DNA of 64,000 nucleotides from Mycolicibacter arupensis. GTDB lineage: Bacteria; Actinomycetota; Actinomycetes; Mycobacteriales; Mycobacteriaceae. Shown here in pieces: positions 40,336 to 48,619 of the stretch; within the stretch, counting starts at the first letter, position 1; each line of letters opens with the position of its first letter. The translations under genes and the position numbers were made by a program. The notes under the pieces are model-generated. The model saw nothing but the letters and a program-made list of their open reading frames with translations, had not been told where the DNA came from and did no database searches. Where the stretch lies: the NCBI RefSeq assembly GCF_002086515.1, contig NZ_MVHH01000010.1, positions 1 to 64,000 on the forward strand, read 5' to 3'.

Positions 40336-41208
40336 ATGACGGTCGCAGAACGGCCCGCGTGGGTCGACGACACTTTGTTCCCGTTCGAGAGTCGGTTCCT
40401 CGACCTCGACGGAAACCGGGTCCACTACATCGACGAGGGATCGGGGCCGGTGCTGCTCTTCCTGCACGGAAACCCCACCTGGTCATTCGACTATCGCAAG
40501 ATCATCGAGGAGCTGCGCTCGGAATTTCGTTGTATTGCCGTGGATTACCCCGGCTTCGGACTGTCCACGGCAGCGCAGGGGTATCGGTACCTGCCTACCG
40601 AACACGCCGCGGTGATCGGCGCGTTCGTCGACGCGCTCGCGCTGACCGGGGTCACGGTGGTGGTGCACGACTGGGGTGGGCCCATCGGGCTGGCGGTGAT
40701 GCAGCAGCGCCCCGAGATCTTCGAACGGCTGGTGTTGTCCAACACGTGGGCCTGGCCGGTCGGGGCACCGCTGGTCCAGGCCATGTCCCATGTGTTCGGT
40801 AGTCCCATCGGACGCCTGTTGATCCGGCAGTTCAACCTCTTCGTCAAGGTGATGATCCCCGTCGGCCACCGGCTGTCCAAGCCCTCCCGCGCGGAGATGG
40901 CTCACTACGAAAACGCTTTGGACAGCCCGTCGCGGCGCGAGGCGGCAGCGGTCTTTCCCCGCGAGATCACCGCGAGCCGGGCCTTTCTCGCCGACGTCGC
41001 ATCCGGGTTGCCGGCGATAGCGGATCGCCCGGCGTTGATCGTCTGGGGCGACGCCGACTTCGCCTTCGGGGACAGCGAGTTGCGGCAGTGGGAACAGACG
41101 TTGACCAACCGCCAGACCGTCATCATCACGGGTGCCGGCCATTTCGTTCCCTCGGATGCGCCCGAACAGTTCGCGGCGGCGATCCGCACCTGGCACCCGG
41201 GGCCATAG
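40336..41208 (+). CDS. haloalkane-dehalogenase-like alpha/beta hydrolase
   Basis: Alpha/beta hydrolase of 290 residues. It has the haloalkane dehalogenase layout: HGNPTWS with halide-binding Asn46, nucleophile Asp112 followed by Trp113 in VHDWGGPIG, acid in WGDADFAFGD (Asp239 or Asp241) and His269 in GAGHFV. The Asp nucleophile excludes an ordinary serine esterase; the Asn-Trp pair fits subfamily HLD-III, while epoxide hydrolases would have tyrosines in the cap. The ATG at 40336 follows GAGGGAG; ATG 40321 is an alternative. It overlaps the TfoX-like gene by one nucleotide. Confidence 0.85.
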   Translation: MTVAERPAWVDDTLFPFESRFLDLDGNRVHYIDEGSGPVLLFLHGNPTWSFDYRKIIEELRSEFRCIAVDYPGFGLSTAAQGYRYLPTEHAAVIGAFVDALALTGVTVVVHDWGGPIGLAVMQQRPEIFERLVLSNTWAWPVGAPLVQAMSHVFGSPIGRLLIRQFNLFVKVMIPVGHRLSKPSRAEMAHYENALDSPSRREAAAVFPREITASRAFLADVASGLPAIADRPALIVWGDADFAFGDSELRQWEQTLTNRQTVIITGAGHFVPSDAPEQFAAAIRTWHPGP

Positions 41209-41531
41209 TGGCCTACGACGCCGCGTTGGCGGAGCGTGTGCGGGCGATATTGGCCTCCGATGGTCCGCCGGTGCTGGAGAAGGCGATGTTTGGCGGCTTG
41301 GCCTTTATGGTCGCAGGCAAGATCGCGGTCGCTGCGATCGCCGGCGGCTTACTGGTGCGCGCCGGCGTCGCACGAGCCGACGAGCTGGTGCGCACCACCG
41401 CGGCCCAGCCCATGGAGATGGGCGGACGGACCATGCGCGGCTGGGTCCATGTCGATGGTGAGCATGTCGGGAGCCGGCATCAGCTCGCCGAATGGCTCGA
41501 CATCGGAATCGCTGCTGCCGCAAGCGCCTAG
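41208..41531 (+). CDS. TfoX N-terminal-domain-like protein
   Basis: Protein of 107 residues matching the TfoX N-terminal domain: YDAALAERVRAILASDGPPVLEKAMFGGLAFMVAGKIAVAAIAGGLLVRAG is the characteristic helix plus MFGGLAFM core. GTG at 41208 shares a base with the stop of the hydrolase gene, so they are cotranslated. In Mycobacteria such stand-alone domains have no known role; a link to competence should not be assumed. Confidence 0.82.
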   Translation: MAYDAALAERVRAILASDGPPVLEKAMFGGLAFMVAGKIAVAAIAGGLLVRAGVARADELVRTTAAQPMEMGGRTMRGWVHVDGEHVGSRHQLAEWLDIGIAAAASA

Positions 41532-42115
41532 AAGCAGGGCGCGGAGAACAGCGTGCCGCGGAGCAGATCCTCGGCGCAGCTCAGCGTGGCGCTGTAGGCG
41601 TCCGGCGACAGCTGCGCGGCCTGCTCGGTCAGCCCCCGCGTCAACGCGTACACCGCATCGGCGGCGCCCTGGGTGTCGACTTCTGTCGCCAGTGATCCGC
41701 CGCGTCGAGCCTCGTCGACGAGCTCGCCGAGGACAACACGCAACGGCGCCGGGGCGCCGACCGCGCGTTCGAAGGCGGCCAGATGCGGGTGGTCCCGGCT
41801 CACCCGATCGGCTTCGGCGACAACCGCGGCGAGCCGATCCGCCACGGTGTCGCCGCGCTGTGCCGCGGCGTGCAGGCGGGGCAGCGCGATCTCTTTCGCG
41901 GCGGTCACGGCCGCCGCCAGCAGCTCGGCCTTGTTCGGAAAGTAGTGGTACAGGCTGGCGCTGGTCATCTCGGCGGCGGTGGCGATCTCGCGGATGGTGG
42001 CACCCGAAGGTCCGACTGTGGCGACACGCCGGATCGTTGCGGTGATGATCCGCTGGCGGGTCTGTGCGCTGCTGGTTCCAGCCGGTCGACCCCGCGGCGA
42101 GGGCGTCAGGGGCAT
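41528..42115 (-). CDS. TetR family regulator 1 of the accessory segment
   Basis: TetR repressor of 195 residues. Helix-turn-helix: ATIREIATAAEMTSASLYHYFPNKAELLAAAV near residues 38-69. The ligand domain continues to a LLRGTLFSAPCF end. It is clearly a paralogue of the divergent TetR at 42169 (shared LYxYFPNKA, EIALPRL, AAKRLIRGTLF-type ends). ATG at 42115 has GAGG 5 nt upstream; a GTG at 42121 overlaps that site. Its 3' end overlaps the TfoX-like gene by 4 nt on the opposite strand. Candidate regulator of the ATCAA-N4-TTGAT sites. Confidence 0.9.
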   Translation of the reverse strand: MPLTPSPRGRPAGTSSAQTRQRIITATIRRVATVGPSGATIREIATAAEMTSASLYHYFPNKAELLAAAVTAAKEIALPRLHAAAQRGDTVADRLAAVVAEADRVSRDHPHLAAFERAVGAPAPLRVVLGELVDEARRGGSLATEVDTQGAADAVYALTRGLTEQAAQLSPDAYSATLSCAEDLLRGTLFSAPCF

Positions 42116-42168
42116 GATCACCTCAGACTAGTCCGCTTTCCGCCGTCGACGGCTGCGAGGATGTCTGC

Positions 42169-42765
42169 ATGTCGACACCGCAGCTGGGCCGCCCGGTCGG
42201 CGCAGACGGCGGTCAGACTCGCCGGCGGATCATTTCCGCCACCATCGCGTGCGTGGCCGATGTGGGCTACGCGCGGACCACGATCCGTCAGATCGCGAGC
42301 ACGGCAGGTGTCACCAGCGCCAACCTCTACAACTACTTTCCGAACAAGGCCGACCTGGTGGCAGCCGCGATCGCCGCGCGCGCCGAGATCGCGTTACCGC
42401 GGCTGCGCCGCGCCGCCGAGCGCCCCGGCACGGTCGTCGAACGGATCGAGGCCGTGCTGGACGAGTCCGGCGATCTCATGCGTGAGCATCCGGATCTCGC
42501 GACGTTCGAGTGGGCGATTCGCGCACAGAACGCCGTCACCGTGTATCCGGGCGAGGACGGCGGCGAGGGGCTCCGGGCGCTGCGCGACATCATCGCCGGG
42601 ATCGTCGATGACGGCACCGGCGGCGGGCGGCCGGCGGTCGAGGTGGTCTATGCCCTGGTCTATGGCCTGACCGAGTTGGCGGCCACCGGATCGGCGGAGA
42701 CGTATCACGCAGCGCTGGCCGCCGCGAAGCGCCTGATCAGAGGTACTTTGTTCATCGCCCATTGA
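42169..42765 (+). CDS. TetR family regulator 2 of the accessory segment
   Basis: TetR repressor of 198 residues with helix-turn-helix TTIRQIASTAGVTSANLYNYFPNKADLVAAAIAAR (about residues 38-72). It shares most of its recognition helix with the divergent TetR 1, so the two may read related operators. GAGG lies upstream of the ATG at 42169. It is followed by the operator-like sequence at 42768-42784 and the Baeyer-Villiger monooxygenase gene in the same direction, which makes it the best candidate regulator of that gene. Confidence 0.9.
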   Translation: MSTPQLGRPVGADGGQTRRRIISATIACVADVGYARTTIRQIASTAGVTSANLYNYFPNKADLVAAAIAARAEIALPRLRRAAERPGTVVERIEAVLDESGDLMREHPDLATFEWAIRAQNAVTVYPGEDGGEGLRALRDIIAGIVDDGTGGGRPAVEVVYALVYGLTELAATGSAETYHAALAAAKRLIRGTLFIAH

Positions 42766-42767
42766 TA

Positions 42768-42785
42768 TGATCAACTGATTGATTC
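42768..42785. promoter_or_regulatory. operator-like repeat upstream of the monooxygenase
   Basis: TGATCAACTGATTGATTC contains ATCAA-N4-TTGAT and differs from the site before the aldehyde dehydrogenase gene (37188-37205) only at the two central bases and the last one. It sits 55 bp before the monooxygenase GTG. Confidence 0.65.
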
Positions 42786-42839
42786 TAAGCTGATCGGTGT
42801 CCCTGAGCCGGCTGTGTGGTGTTCCGGAGGTGCCCGATC

Positions 42840-44624
42840 GTGACCGACATTCGGGAGCGGGACGAGGGCTGCGCCGCGGCGGCCCAAGACTTTGACCCGA
42901 ACGCCCTGCGTGAGAAGTACGGTCGGGAGCGCCAACGGCGACTGCGCGACGACGGGATCGGCCAATACGTCGAGGTGGCGGGTCGCTTCGCCCGGTTCGC
43001 GCACGACCCGTGGGCGGACCAGGGATTCACCCGCGAGCCGTTGTTCGACGAGGTCGACGTCGCAATAGTGGGAGCAGGTTTCGGGGGGCTGCTGACCGGT
43101 GCCCGGCTGCGGGAGCTCGGCGTGGAAAGCATTCGGCTGATCGACAAGGCCGCCGACGTCGGGGGCACCTGGTACTGGAACCGGTATCCGGGCATCGCCT
43201 GCGACGTGGAGTCCTACGTCTACATGCCGCTGCTGGAGGAACTCGGCTACACCCCGACCGAGAAATACGCCAAGGGCCCGGAGATCTTCGCGCACTGCCA
43301 GCGCATCGCCCGCCACTACGACTTGTACTCCGATGCCTGCCTGCAGACCGAGGTCACCGAAATACGTTGGGACGCCACGGTGTCGCGCTGGGTGATCACG
43401 ACCGATCGCGGCGACGCATTCCGGGCCCGATTCGTTTCCATGGCCAATGGCTACCTGCAGAAGCCGAAGCTGCCCGGTATCGGCGGCATCGACCAGTTCC
43501 GCGGCCGCATGTTCCACACCAGCCGCTGGGACTACGACTACACCGGAGCGGACCTGGCGCAGCTCGCCGACAAGCGGGTCGGGATCGTCGGCACGGGTGC
43601 CACCGCAATCCAATGCGTGCCTCGCCTGGCCCAGGCGGCCGGTCACCTGTACGTCTTTCAGCGCACGCCGTCGACCGTGGATGTACGCGGCAACCGGCCG
43701 ACCGACCCGCAGTGGGCTGCCGGGTTGGCGCCGGGCTGGCAACAGCGTCGTATGGAGAACTTTCAGATCCTGACCGCTGGTGGTCAGGCCGACGAAGACC
43801 TCGTCGACGACGCGTGGACCAGCCTGGCCAAGCAGATGCCGATCGTCGACCAGGATGGCCCGAACGCCGCCGAGATGGCCGACTTCGCCAAGATGAACGA
43901 GATCCGCGGCCGCGTCGACGCGTTGGTGGACGATCCGGCTACTGCCGAGGCACTCAAGCCGTGGTACGGGTACTACTGCAAGCGGCCGTGCTTCCACGAC
44001 GAATACCTGCAGGCTTTCAACCGTGACAATGTCAGCCTGGTCGACACCCGGGGGCGCGGCGTCGAGCAGATCACGGCATCCGGTGCGGTGGTCGACGGAG
44101 TCGAATATCGGCTGGACTGCCTGATTTTCGCGACGGGATTCGAGGTGGGCACCGACTACTGCCGGCGCACCGGTTTCGAGATCATCGGGCGCGGCGGCGT
44201 GACCCTGACCGAGAGGTGGGCCGACGGTGTGCGCACCTTCCACGGCCTGCACGTGAGCGGCTTCCCGAACTGCTTCATCGAGAGCATCGCCCAATCCGGA
44301 TTCACGGTGAACTTCCCCTATCTGATCGATACCCAGGCGCGGCACGTGGCATGGGTGATCGCCGAGGCGTTGCACCGGGAGGTGGCCGCGTTGGAGGTCA
44401 CTGCGGAGGCGGAACAGAGCTGGGTCGATGCCGTGGTGGCCCGTTCCGACGTCATCGCCGGCCGGCGCGAGACGTGCACGCCCGGTTACTACAACCGCGA
44501 GGGCCACGCGAGCGCACGGCTGCGCCAGGACAGTTTCTTCTTCGGAAGCCCCACCGAATACGCCGACATCCTGGCTGCGTGGCGAGAATCCGGCACCCTG
44601 GAAGGGTTCGCCGTCAGCCCATGA
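42840..44624 (+). CDS. Baeyer-Villiger flavin monooxygenase
   Basis: FAD- and NADPH-dependent monooxygenase of 594 residues that inserts oxygen next to a ketone carbonyl to give an ester or lactone. FAD motif VAIVGAGFGGLLTGARL near residue 77, DKAADVGGTWYWNRYPG, the Baeyer-Villiger fingerprint FRGRMFHTSRWDYD (Phe220, Gly222, His226, Trp230) and NADPH motif VGIVGTGATAIQ. The Asp after Trp instead of Pro is seen in the cyclohexanone/phenylacetone-type branch. The GTG at 42840 has GGAGG 9 nt upstream. M. tuberculosis has several relatives, but not at this position. Confidence 0.93.
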   Translation: MTDIRERDEGCAAAAQDFDPNALREKYGRERQRRLRDDGIGQYVEVAGRFARFAHDPWADQGFTREPLFDEVDVAIVGAGFGGLLTGARLRELGVESIRLIDKAADVGGTWYWNRYPGIACDVESYVYMPLLEELGYTPTEKYAKGPEIFAHCQRIARHYDLYSDACLQTEVTEIRWDATVSRWVITTDRGDAFRARFVSMANGYLQKPKLPGIGGIDQFRGRMFHTSRWDYDYTGADLAQLADKRVGIVGTGATAIQCVPRLAQAAGHLYVFQRTPSTVDVRGNRPTDPQWAAGLAPGWQQRRMENFQILTAGGQADEDLVDDAWTSLAKQMPIVDQDGPNAAEMADFAKMNEIRGRVDALVDDPATAEALKPWYGYYCKRPCFHDEYLQAFNRDNVSLVDTRGRGVEQITASGAVVDGVEYRLDCLIFATGFEVGTDYCRRTGFEIIGRGGVTLTERWADGVRTFHGLHVSGFPNCFIESIAQSGFTVNFPYLIDTQARHVAWVIAEALHREVAALEVTAEAEQSWVDAVVARSDVIAGRRETCTPGYYNREGHASARLRQDSFFFGSPTEYADILAAWRESGTLEGFAVSP

Positions 44625-44639
44625 GGCGCGCGCATGCGG

Positions 44640-45773
44640 TCAGAGGTCGAAGTCGATGACGCCCCTGATCAATTCGCCCGCGGCTAGGTCCTCGTAGGCC
44701 TGGTTCACGTCGTCGAGCCGGTAACGCTTGGTGACCATCTCGGCGAGTTGCAGGCGACCCGCCTCGTAGAGGGTGGCCAATAGCGGGATGTCGGTCCGCG
44801 GATTGCAGGAGCCGAAGACGGTGCCGCACAGCGTCTTGTTCATCAGCATCATGTCCTGGGGATCGAGGCCCGTGCGTGTGCCCTGCGCCGCCATGCCGGT
44901 CAGCACGCAGGTCCCGGCCTTGCGGGTCAGTCGCAGCGCGTCCTCGACGTCGGTGTCGGTGACGACGGCGGGCGACAGCACCACGGCGTCGGCCATCACC
45001 CCGCGGGTCAGGTCGCGCACCATCTCGATGGCCTGCGCCGAGCTGGACGCGGTGTGTGTGGCACCGAAAGTGCGGGCCGAATCCCTCTTGAAGGCAACGG
45101 GATCCACCGCAATAATCCGGGCGGCACCGTTGATGCGGGCGCCCTGGACGGCTGCTGTGCCGATGCCTCCCACCCCAATGACGACGACGGTGTCGCCGCC
45201 GCGCACGCCAGCGCGATAGGCCGCCGACCCGTATCCGGTCGGCACCGCGCAGGCCAACAGGGCGGCGGGTACCAGGGGCAGGTGCGGGCCGATCTTGACC
45301 AGCGAGGCGGCGGACACAACGGTGTGCTCGGCGAAGGCGCCGATCTTGGAGACGTGCGCCAGATCGCGGCCGTCGCAGCCGTGGTGGCGGAAGGTGCCGT
45401 CGGTGGGCATTCCGGGCAGCATCGTTGCGGCACCTGCATCGCAGATGTACTCCATACCCGAAGAACACCAACGGCATTGACCGCACACCGCGACGAAGGA
45501 CGTCACCACGTGGTCGCCGGGGGACAACCCGGTGACGCCCTCGCCCACCTCGACGACCACTGCCGAGCCCTCGTGACCGCCGATCGTCGGCGCGCCGGGA
45601 GCCTCCTGATCCGGTGGGGCCAGGTGGCCCTGACGGATGTGTTCGTCGGAGTGGCACAGACCCGCGGCGGCCATGCGGACCAGAACCTCGCCGGCGCGCG
45701 GCGGATCGAGCTCGAACTCCTCGACCGACCAGGGCTCGCCGTAGGTGCGCAGGATCGCGGCGCGGCTTCGCAT
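44640..45773 (-). CDS. NDMA-dependent-type zinc alcohol dehydrogenase
   Basis: Medium-chain alcohol dehydrogenase of 377 residues in the long-chain, NDMA-dependent-like group common in mycobacteria. Catalytic zinc residues are in GLCHSDEH and GGHEG; structural zinc cysteines in CGQCRWCSSGMEYIC; coenzyme motif IGVGGIGTAAVQGA. The ATG at 45773 was chosen because the long upstream frame overlaps the glycosyltransferase and is not protein-like. It follows that gene by 10 bp in the same direction, and it converges on the monooxygenase gene. It could oxidise the alcohol released after ester cleavage or make the ketone substrate. Confidence 0.92.
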   Translation of the reverse strand: MRSRAAILRTYGEPWSVEEFELDPPRAGEVLVRMAAAGLCHSDEHIRQGHLAPPDQEAPGAPTIGGHEGSAVVVEVGEGVTGLSPGDHVVTSFVAVCGQCRWCSSGMEYICDAGAATMLPGMPTDGTFRHHGCDGRDLAHVSKIGAFAEHTVVSAASLVKIGPHLPLVPAALLACAVPTGYGSAAYRAGVRGGDTVVVIGVGGIGTAAVQGARINGAARIIAVDPVAFKRDSARTFGATHTASSSAQAIEMVRDLTRGVMADAVVLSPAVVTDTDVEDALRLTRKAGTCVLTGMAAQGTRTGLDPQDMMLMNKTLCGTVFGSCNPRTDIPLLATLYEAGRLQLAEMVTKRYRLDDVNQAYEDLAAGELIRGVIDFDL

Positions 45774-45783
45774 CTGGCCGGAT

Positions 45784-47028
45784 CTACCGGTCCGGCAGTG
45801 CGTGCTCGATGATCGGCCGGCGAGGCTGCGGCTCCCGCTCGCGGCGTTTGGCCGCCAAGTAGACCTGGGCGGTCTCGTCGGCGACGGTGTGCCAGTCGAA
45901 GTCGGAGCTGAGTCGCTCCCGGGCGGCCACGGCGCGATGTTGTGCCGCGGCGGGGTCGTCGAGAACGTGGCAGACCGCGGCGGCCAGGGCAGGCACGTCG
46001 CGCGGCGGGCACGACATCCCGGTTTCGCCGTTGATGACCGCTTCGCCCAGGCCGCCGACATTGGCCACCACCAACGGGGTTCCGGCCGCGGCCGCCTCCA
46101 GCGCCGCCAGCCCGAACGGCTCGTAGTGACTGGGCAGCGCTGCGGCATCGGCGGAGTGCAGCCGTGCCAACAGTTCCTCATGGTCGAGCCGCCCGACGAA
46201 CCGGGTTGCCTTGAGCACCCGATTCTTTCGGGCGCACTCGATCAGCCAGTCCTGCTGGGTGCCGTCGCCGGCAACGGTCAGCGTGGTGCCCGGGTGCGCC
46301 CGGCGGATCCGCGGCAGGGCGGCGATGATGTCGTGGACGCCCTTCTCGTATTCGAGTCGTCCGACGAACAGGATCTCCGGCGGTCCGCTGCGGGGCTGGC
46401 GGCGGGCGAACGGCCAGCGTGCGGCGTCGATTCCATTGCGGATCACGGTGGTCTCGGGCAGCCCGGGACCGAACAGGTCGGTGATCTCATCGCGCATCGA
46501 GGCCGAACAGGTGATGAGCGAGTCCGATTCGAGGACCAGCCACGACTCCACCGCATGCACCTGACGACTCAGCTTCCCCGACACCCAGCCGGAGTGACGC
46601 CCCGCCTCGGTGGCGTGAATCGTGGAGACCAAAGGCACGTCATAGAATTCGGCCAGTGCGATCGCCGGATGTGCCACCAGCCAGTCGTGGGCGTGCACCA
46701 GATCGGGGCGCCACACACTCTGGCCGCCGTCCATCTTCAGTGACAGGCCGGCGCGGACCATCGAATGGCCCATCGCGAGTGTCCAGGCCATCATGTCGTC
46801 GCCGAACGAGAACTCGTGCGGATCCTGCGCGGCCGCGACCACCCGCACACCCTCGCTGATCTCGTCCGAGGAGGGGTGTGTGCTCGGATCGGTGCCGTAG
46901 GGCCGTCGGCACAACACGACGACCTCGTGCCCGGCGGCGGCCAGCGCGGTCGACAGGTGGTGGACATGGCGACCCAGTCCGCCGATCACCACAGGCGGGT
47001 ATTCCCACGACACCATCAGGATCTTCAC
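45784..47028 (-). CDS. MGLP/glucan alpha-1,4-glucosyltransferase (Rv3032-like)
   Basis: GT4-type glycosyltransferase of 414 residues, the same length as M. tuberculosis Rv3032, which elongates the alpha-1,4-glucan of methylglucose lipopolysaccharide and contributes to glycogen. N-terminal VKILMVSWEYPPVVIGGLGRHVHHL, donor-site LFVGRLEYEKGVHDIIAALP, and the EX7E motif in HYEPFGLAALEAAAAGTPLV. GTG at 47028. It is in one direction with the GH57 and methyltransferase genes upstream. The next gene downstream is the accessory alcohol dehydrogenase rather than an Rv3033 homolog. Confidence 0.94.
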   Translation of the reverse strand: MKILMVSWEYPPVVIGGLGRHVHHLSTALAAAGHEVVVLCRRPYGTDPSTHPSSDEISEGVRVVAAAQDPHEFSFGDDMMAWTLAMGHSMVRAGLSLKMDGGQSVWRPDLVHAHDWLVAHPAIALAEFYDVPLVSTIHATEAGRHSGWVSGKLSRQVHAVESWLVLESDSLITCSASMRDEITDLFGPGLPETTVIRNGIDAARWPFARRQPRSGPPEILFVGRLEYEKGVHDIIAALPRIRRAHPGTTLTVAGDGTQQDWLIECARKNRVLKATRFVGRLDHEELLARLHSADAAALPSHYEPFGLAALEAAAAGTPLVVANVGGLGEAVINGETGMSCPPRDVPALAAAVCHVLDDPAAAQHRAVAARERLSSDFDWHTVADETAQVYLAAKRREREPQPRRPIIEHALPDR

Positions 47029-47083
47029 GCGGCGGATCCGTTCTGACGCGCACGGACGCCATGCGAGGTACGGAAGCGGGGGG

Positions 47084-48619
47084 TCACCGTGGCAGCCTAC
47101 GGGCATCGAGCGCGCCGAACAGACCGTCGGCCTTATTCCAGCCGTCGGCCAGACGCACCGCGGTGTCGCGGTGGCCGCCCGCCAGTGCGCCGGCGATCTC
47201 CCGGGTGGCGTGGGCGTGCAACTGGGCGCGGTAGCGGGCGTAGTCGGCCGCGGAGTCCTTGCTCACCATGAACGGCCAGTCGCTGGACACCGTCAGCAGC
47301 GCCTCACGCAGGATCTGGTCGGCGACCCGGTCGCGCGGGGTGGGCCCGGACGGCGTCGCCGTCTGCGTCAGCGCCTTGTCCACGGCGCCCAGCGCGGTCT
47401 CGACCACCTCGGAGTTGAGTTGCACCAGGTCAGCGACCTGCTCGCCGGACCACACCCGCCAGTCCTTGCCTGAGCCCCAGGAGCTCGGCGGCAGTTCGAC
47501 CGGCTCGCCGACGTAGCCGGCGTTGATGGCATCGGAGAGGGTGCCGACGCGAACTCCGGCGGCCGGAAGCGCCCGCAGGACTCGCGCCAGCCAGGTCGGT
47601 CCCTCGTACCACCAGTGGCCGAACAGCTCGGTGTCGAAGGCGGCGACCACGTGGGCCGGGCGGCCGATCCGTTCCGATTCGGCCTGGAGGCGGCCCCGTA
47701 CCACCCCGACGAAGTCGGCCACGTGAGCGTCGATGGCGGCATCGGCGCGCTGCGGGTCGTACGGCGCCTTCTGCTCGGGGGAGACGTTGCGGCCGGTGAC
47801 CCGGGACGGTTTCAACCCGGTGCGATGGTCGTAGGTGTGGAAATCCCGGTAGGCGTCATGCCCCGGGTAGCCCGACTTCGGTGACCACACCCGGTAACTG
47901 ACGGCAAGGTCTCGGCCGAAGGCGACCACATCGGAGTCGCCGACGGGTCGGCCCAGGGTCGTGTCGCCGTGCAGCGACGGGCCGTCGACCATGAAGTGCG
48001 AGATCCCGGCGGCGGCGTACTCGGTTTCCAGCCCGGGGGTGTACGCGCACTCGGGCGCCCAGATCCCGGTGGGAGTGTGGGCCAAGCGTGCCCGCGCGTC
48101 GGCCAGACCCTCCTGCAGAGCGAACTGACGCAGTCGCGGGGCCAGCAGGGGCTGGAACGGATGAGCCAGCGGACCGCCGAGCAATTCCACCGTCTCGGCC
48201 GTCACCAGCTCCCGCAACAAGGGGCTGGCGCCGTGGCGCCACAGCAGGGCGAATTCCTCGAGGGCCTGTTCGGCCGCGGCGCTTTCATGCAGCCCGAAGG
48301 GGCGGATGTCGGACAAGGTGGTGGCCTGGGCGGCGCGCAGCTGCCAGTTCGCCAGCCAGTGATGCATCCCGTCCAGGCAGTAGGGGTCGTCGAGCTGGGC
48401 TGCGACCACCGGCGTCACGCCCAGGGTCAGGAGGTTCCGCCGTCCTTCGGCAGCCAGCGTCCGCAGCACCCGGACCAGGGGCAGGTACGCCGCCGACCAC
48501 GATTGGTAGAGCCACTCCTCGCCGACGGGCCAGCGGCCGTGGTGGGCCAGCCAGGGCAGATGGGTGTGCAGTACCAGGGTGAACAGGCCCGGTACCGAGC
48601 CGTTGGATTCTTCGGTCAC
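47084..48619 (-). CDS. GH57 alpha-1,4-glucan branching enzyme (Rv3031-like)
   Basis: GH57 enzyme of 511 residues, orthologous to Rv3031, the branching enzyme proposed for MGLP. Conserved regions: LHTHLPWLAHHGRWP at the N-terminus, nucleophile Glu in GIWAPECAYTPG, and acid Asp in AAFDTELFGHWWYEG; a C-terminal helical domain with SSDWPFMVSKDSAADYA. GTG at 48619 overlaps the stop of the upstream methyltransferase by 4 nt. It is followed after 55 bp by the glucosyltransferase gene. Confidence 0.94.
   Translation of the reverse strand: MTEESNGSVPGLFTLVLHTHLPWLAHHGRWPVGEEWLYQSWSAAYLPLVRVLRTLAAEGRRNLLTLGVTPVVAAQLDDPYCLDGMHHWLANWQLRAAQATTLSDIRPFGLHESAAAEQALEEFALLWRHGASPLLRELVTAETVELLGGPLAHPFQPLLAPRLRQFALQEGLADARARLAHTPTGIWAPECAYTPGLETEYAAAGISHFMVDGPSLHGDTTLGRPVGDSDVVAFGRDLAVSYRVWSPKSGYPGHDAYRDFHTYDHRTGLKPSRVTGRNVSPEQKAPYDPQRADAAIDAHVADFVGVVRGRLQAESERIGRPAHVVAAFDTELFGHWWYEGPTWLARVLRALPAAGVRVGTLSDAINAGYVGEPVELPPSSWGSGKDWRVWSGEQVADLVQLNSEVVETALGAVDKALTQTATPSGPTPRDRVADQILREALLTVSSDWPFMVSKDSAADYARYRAQLHAHATREIAGALAGGHRDTAVRLADGWNKADGLFGALDARRLPR

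Noticed and set aside
42771..44507. Open frame of 578 codons antisense to the Baeyer-Villiger monooxygenase
   Set aside because: Shadow of the monooxygenase; composition Val/Asp/His/Arg-rich with no recognisable fold.
45774..46181. Long upstream extension of the alcohol dehydrogenase frame
   Set aside because: It overlaps the glycosyltransferase coding sequence and is not protein-like; the ATG at 45773 matches the family start.
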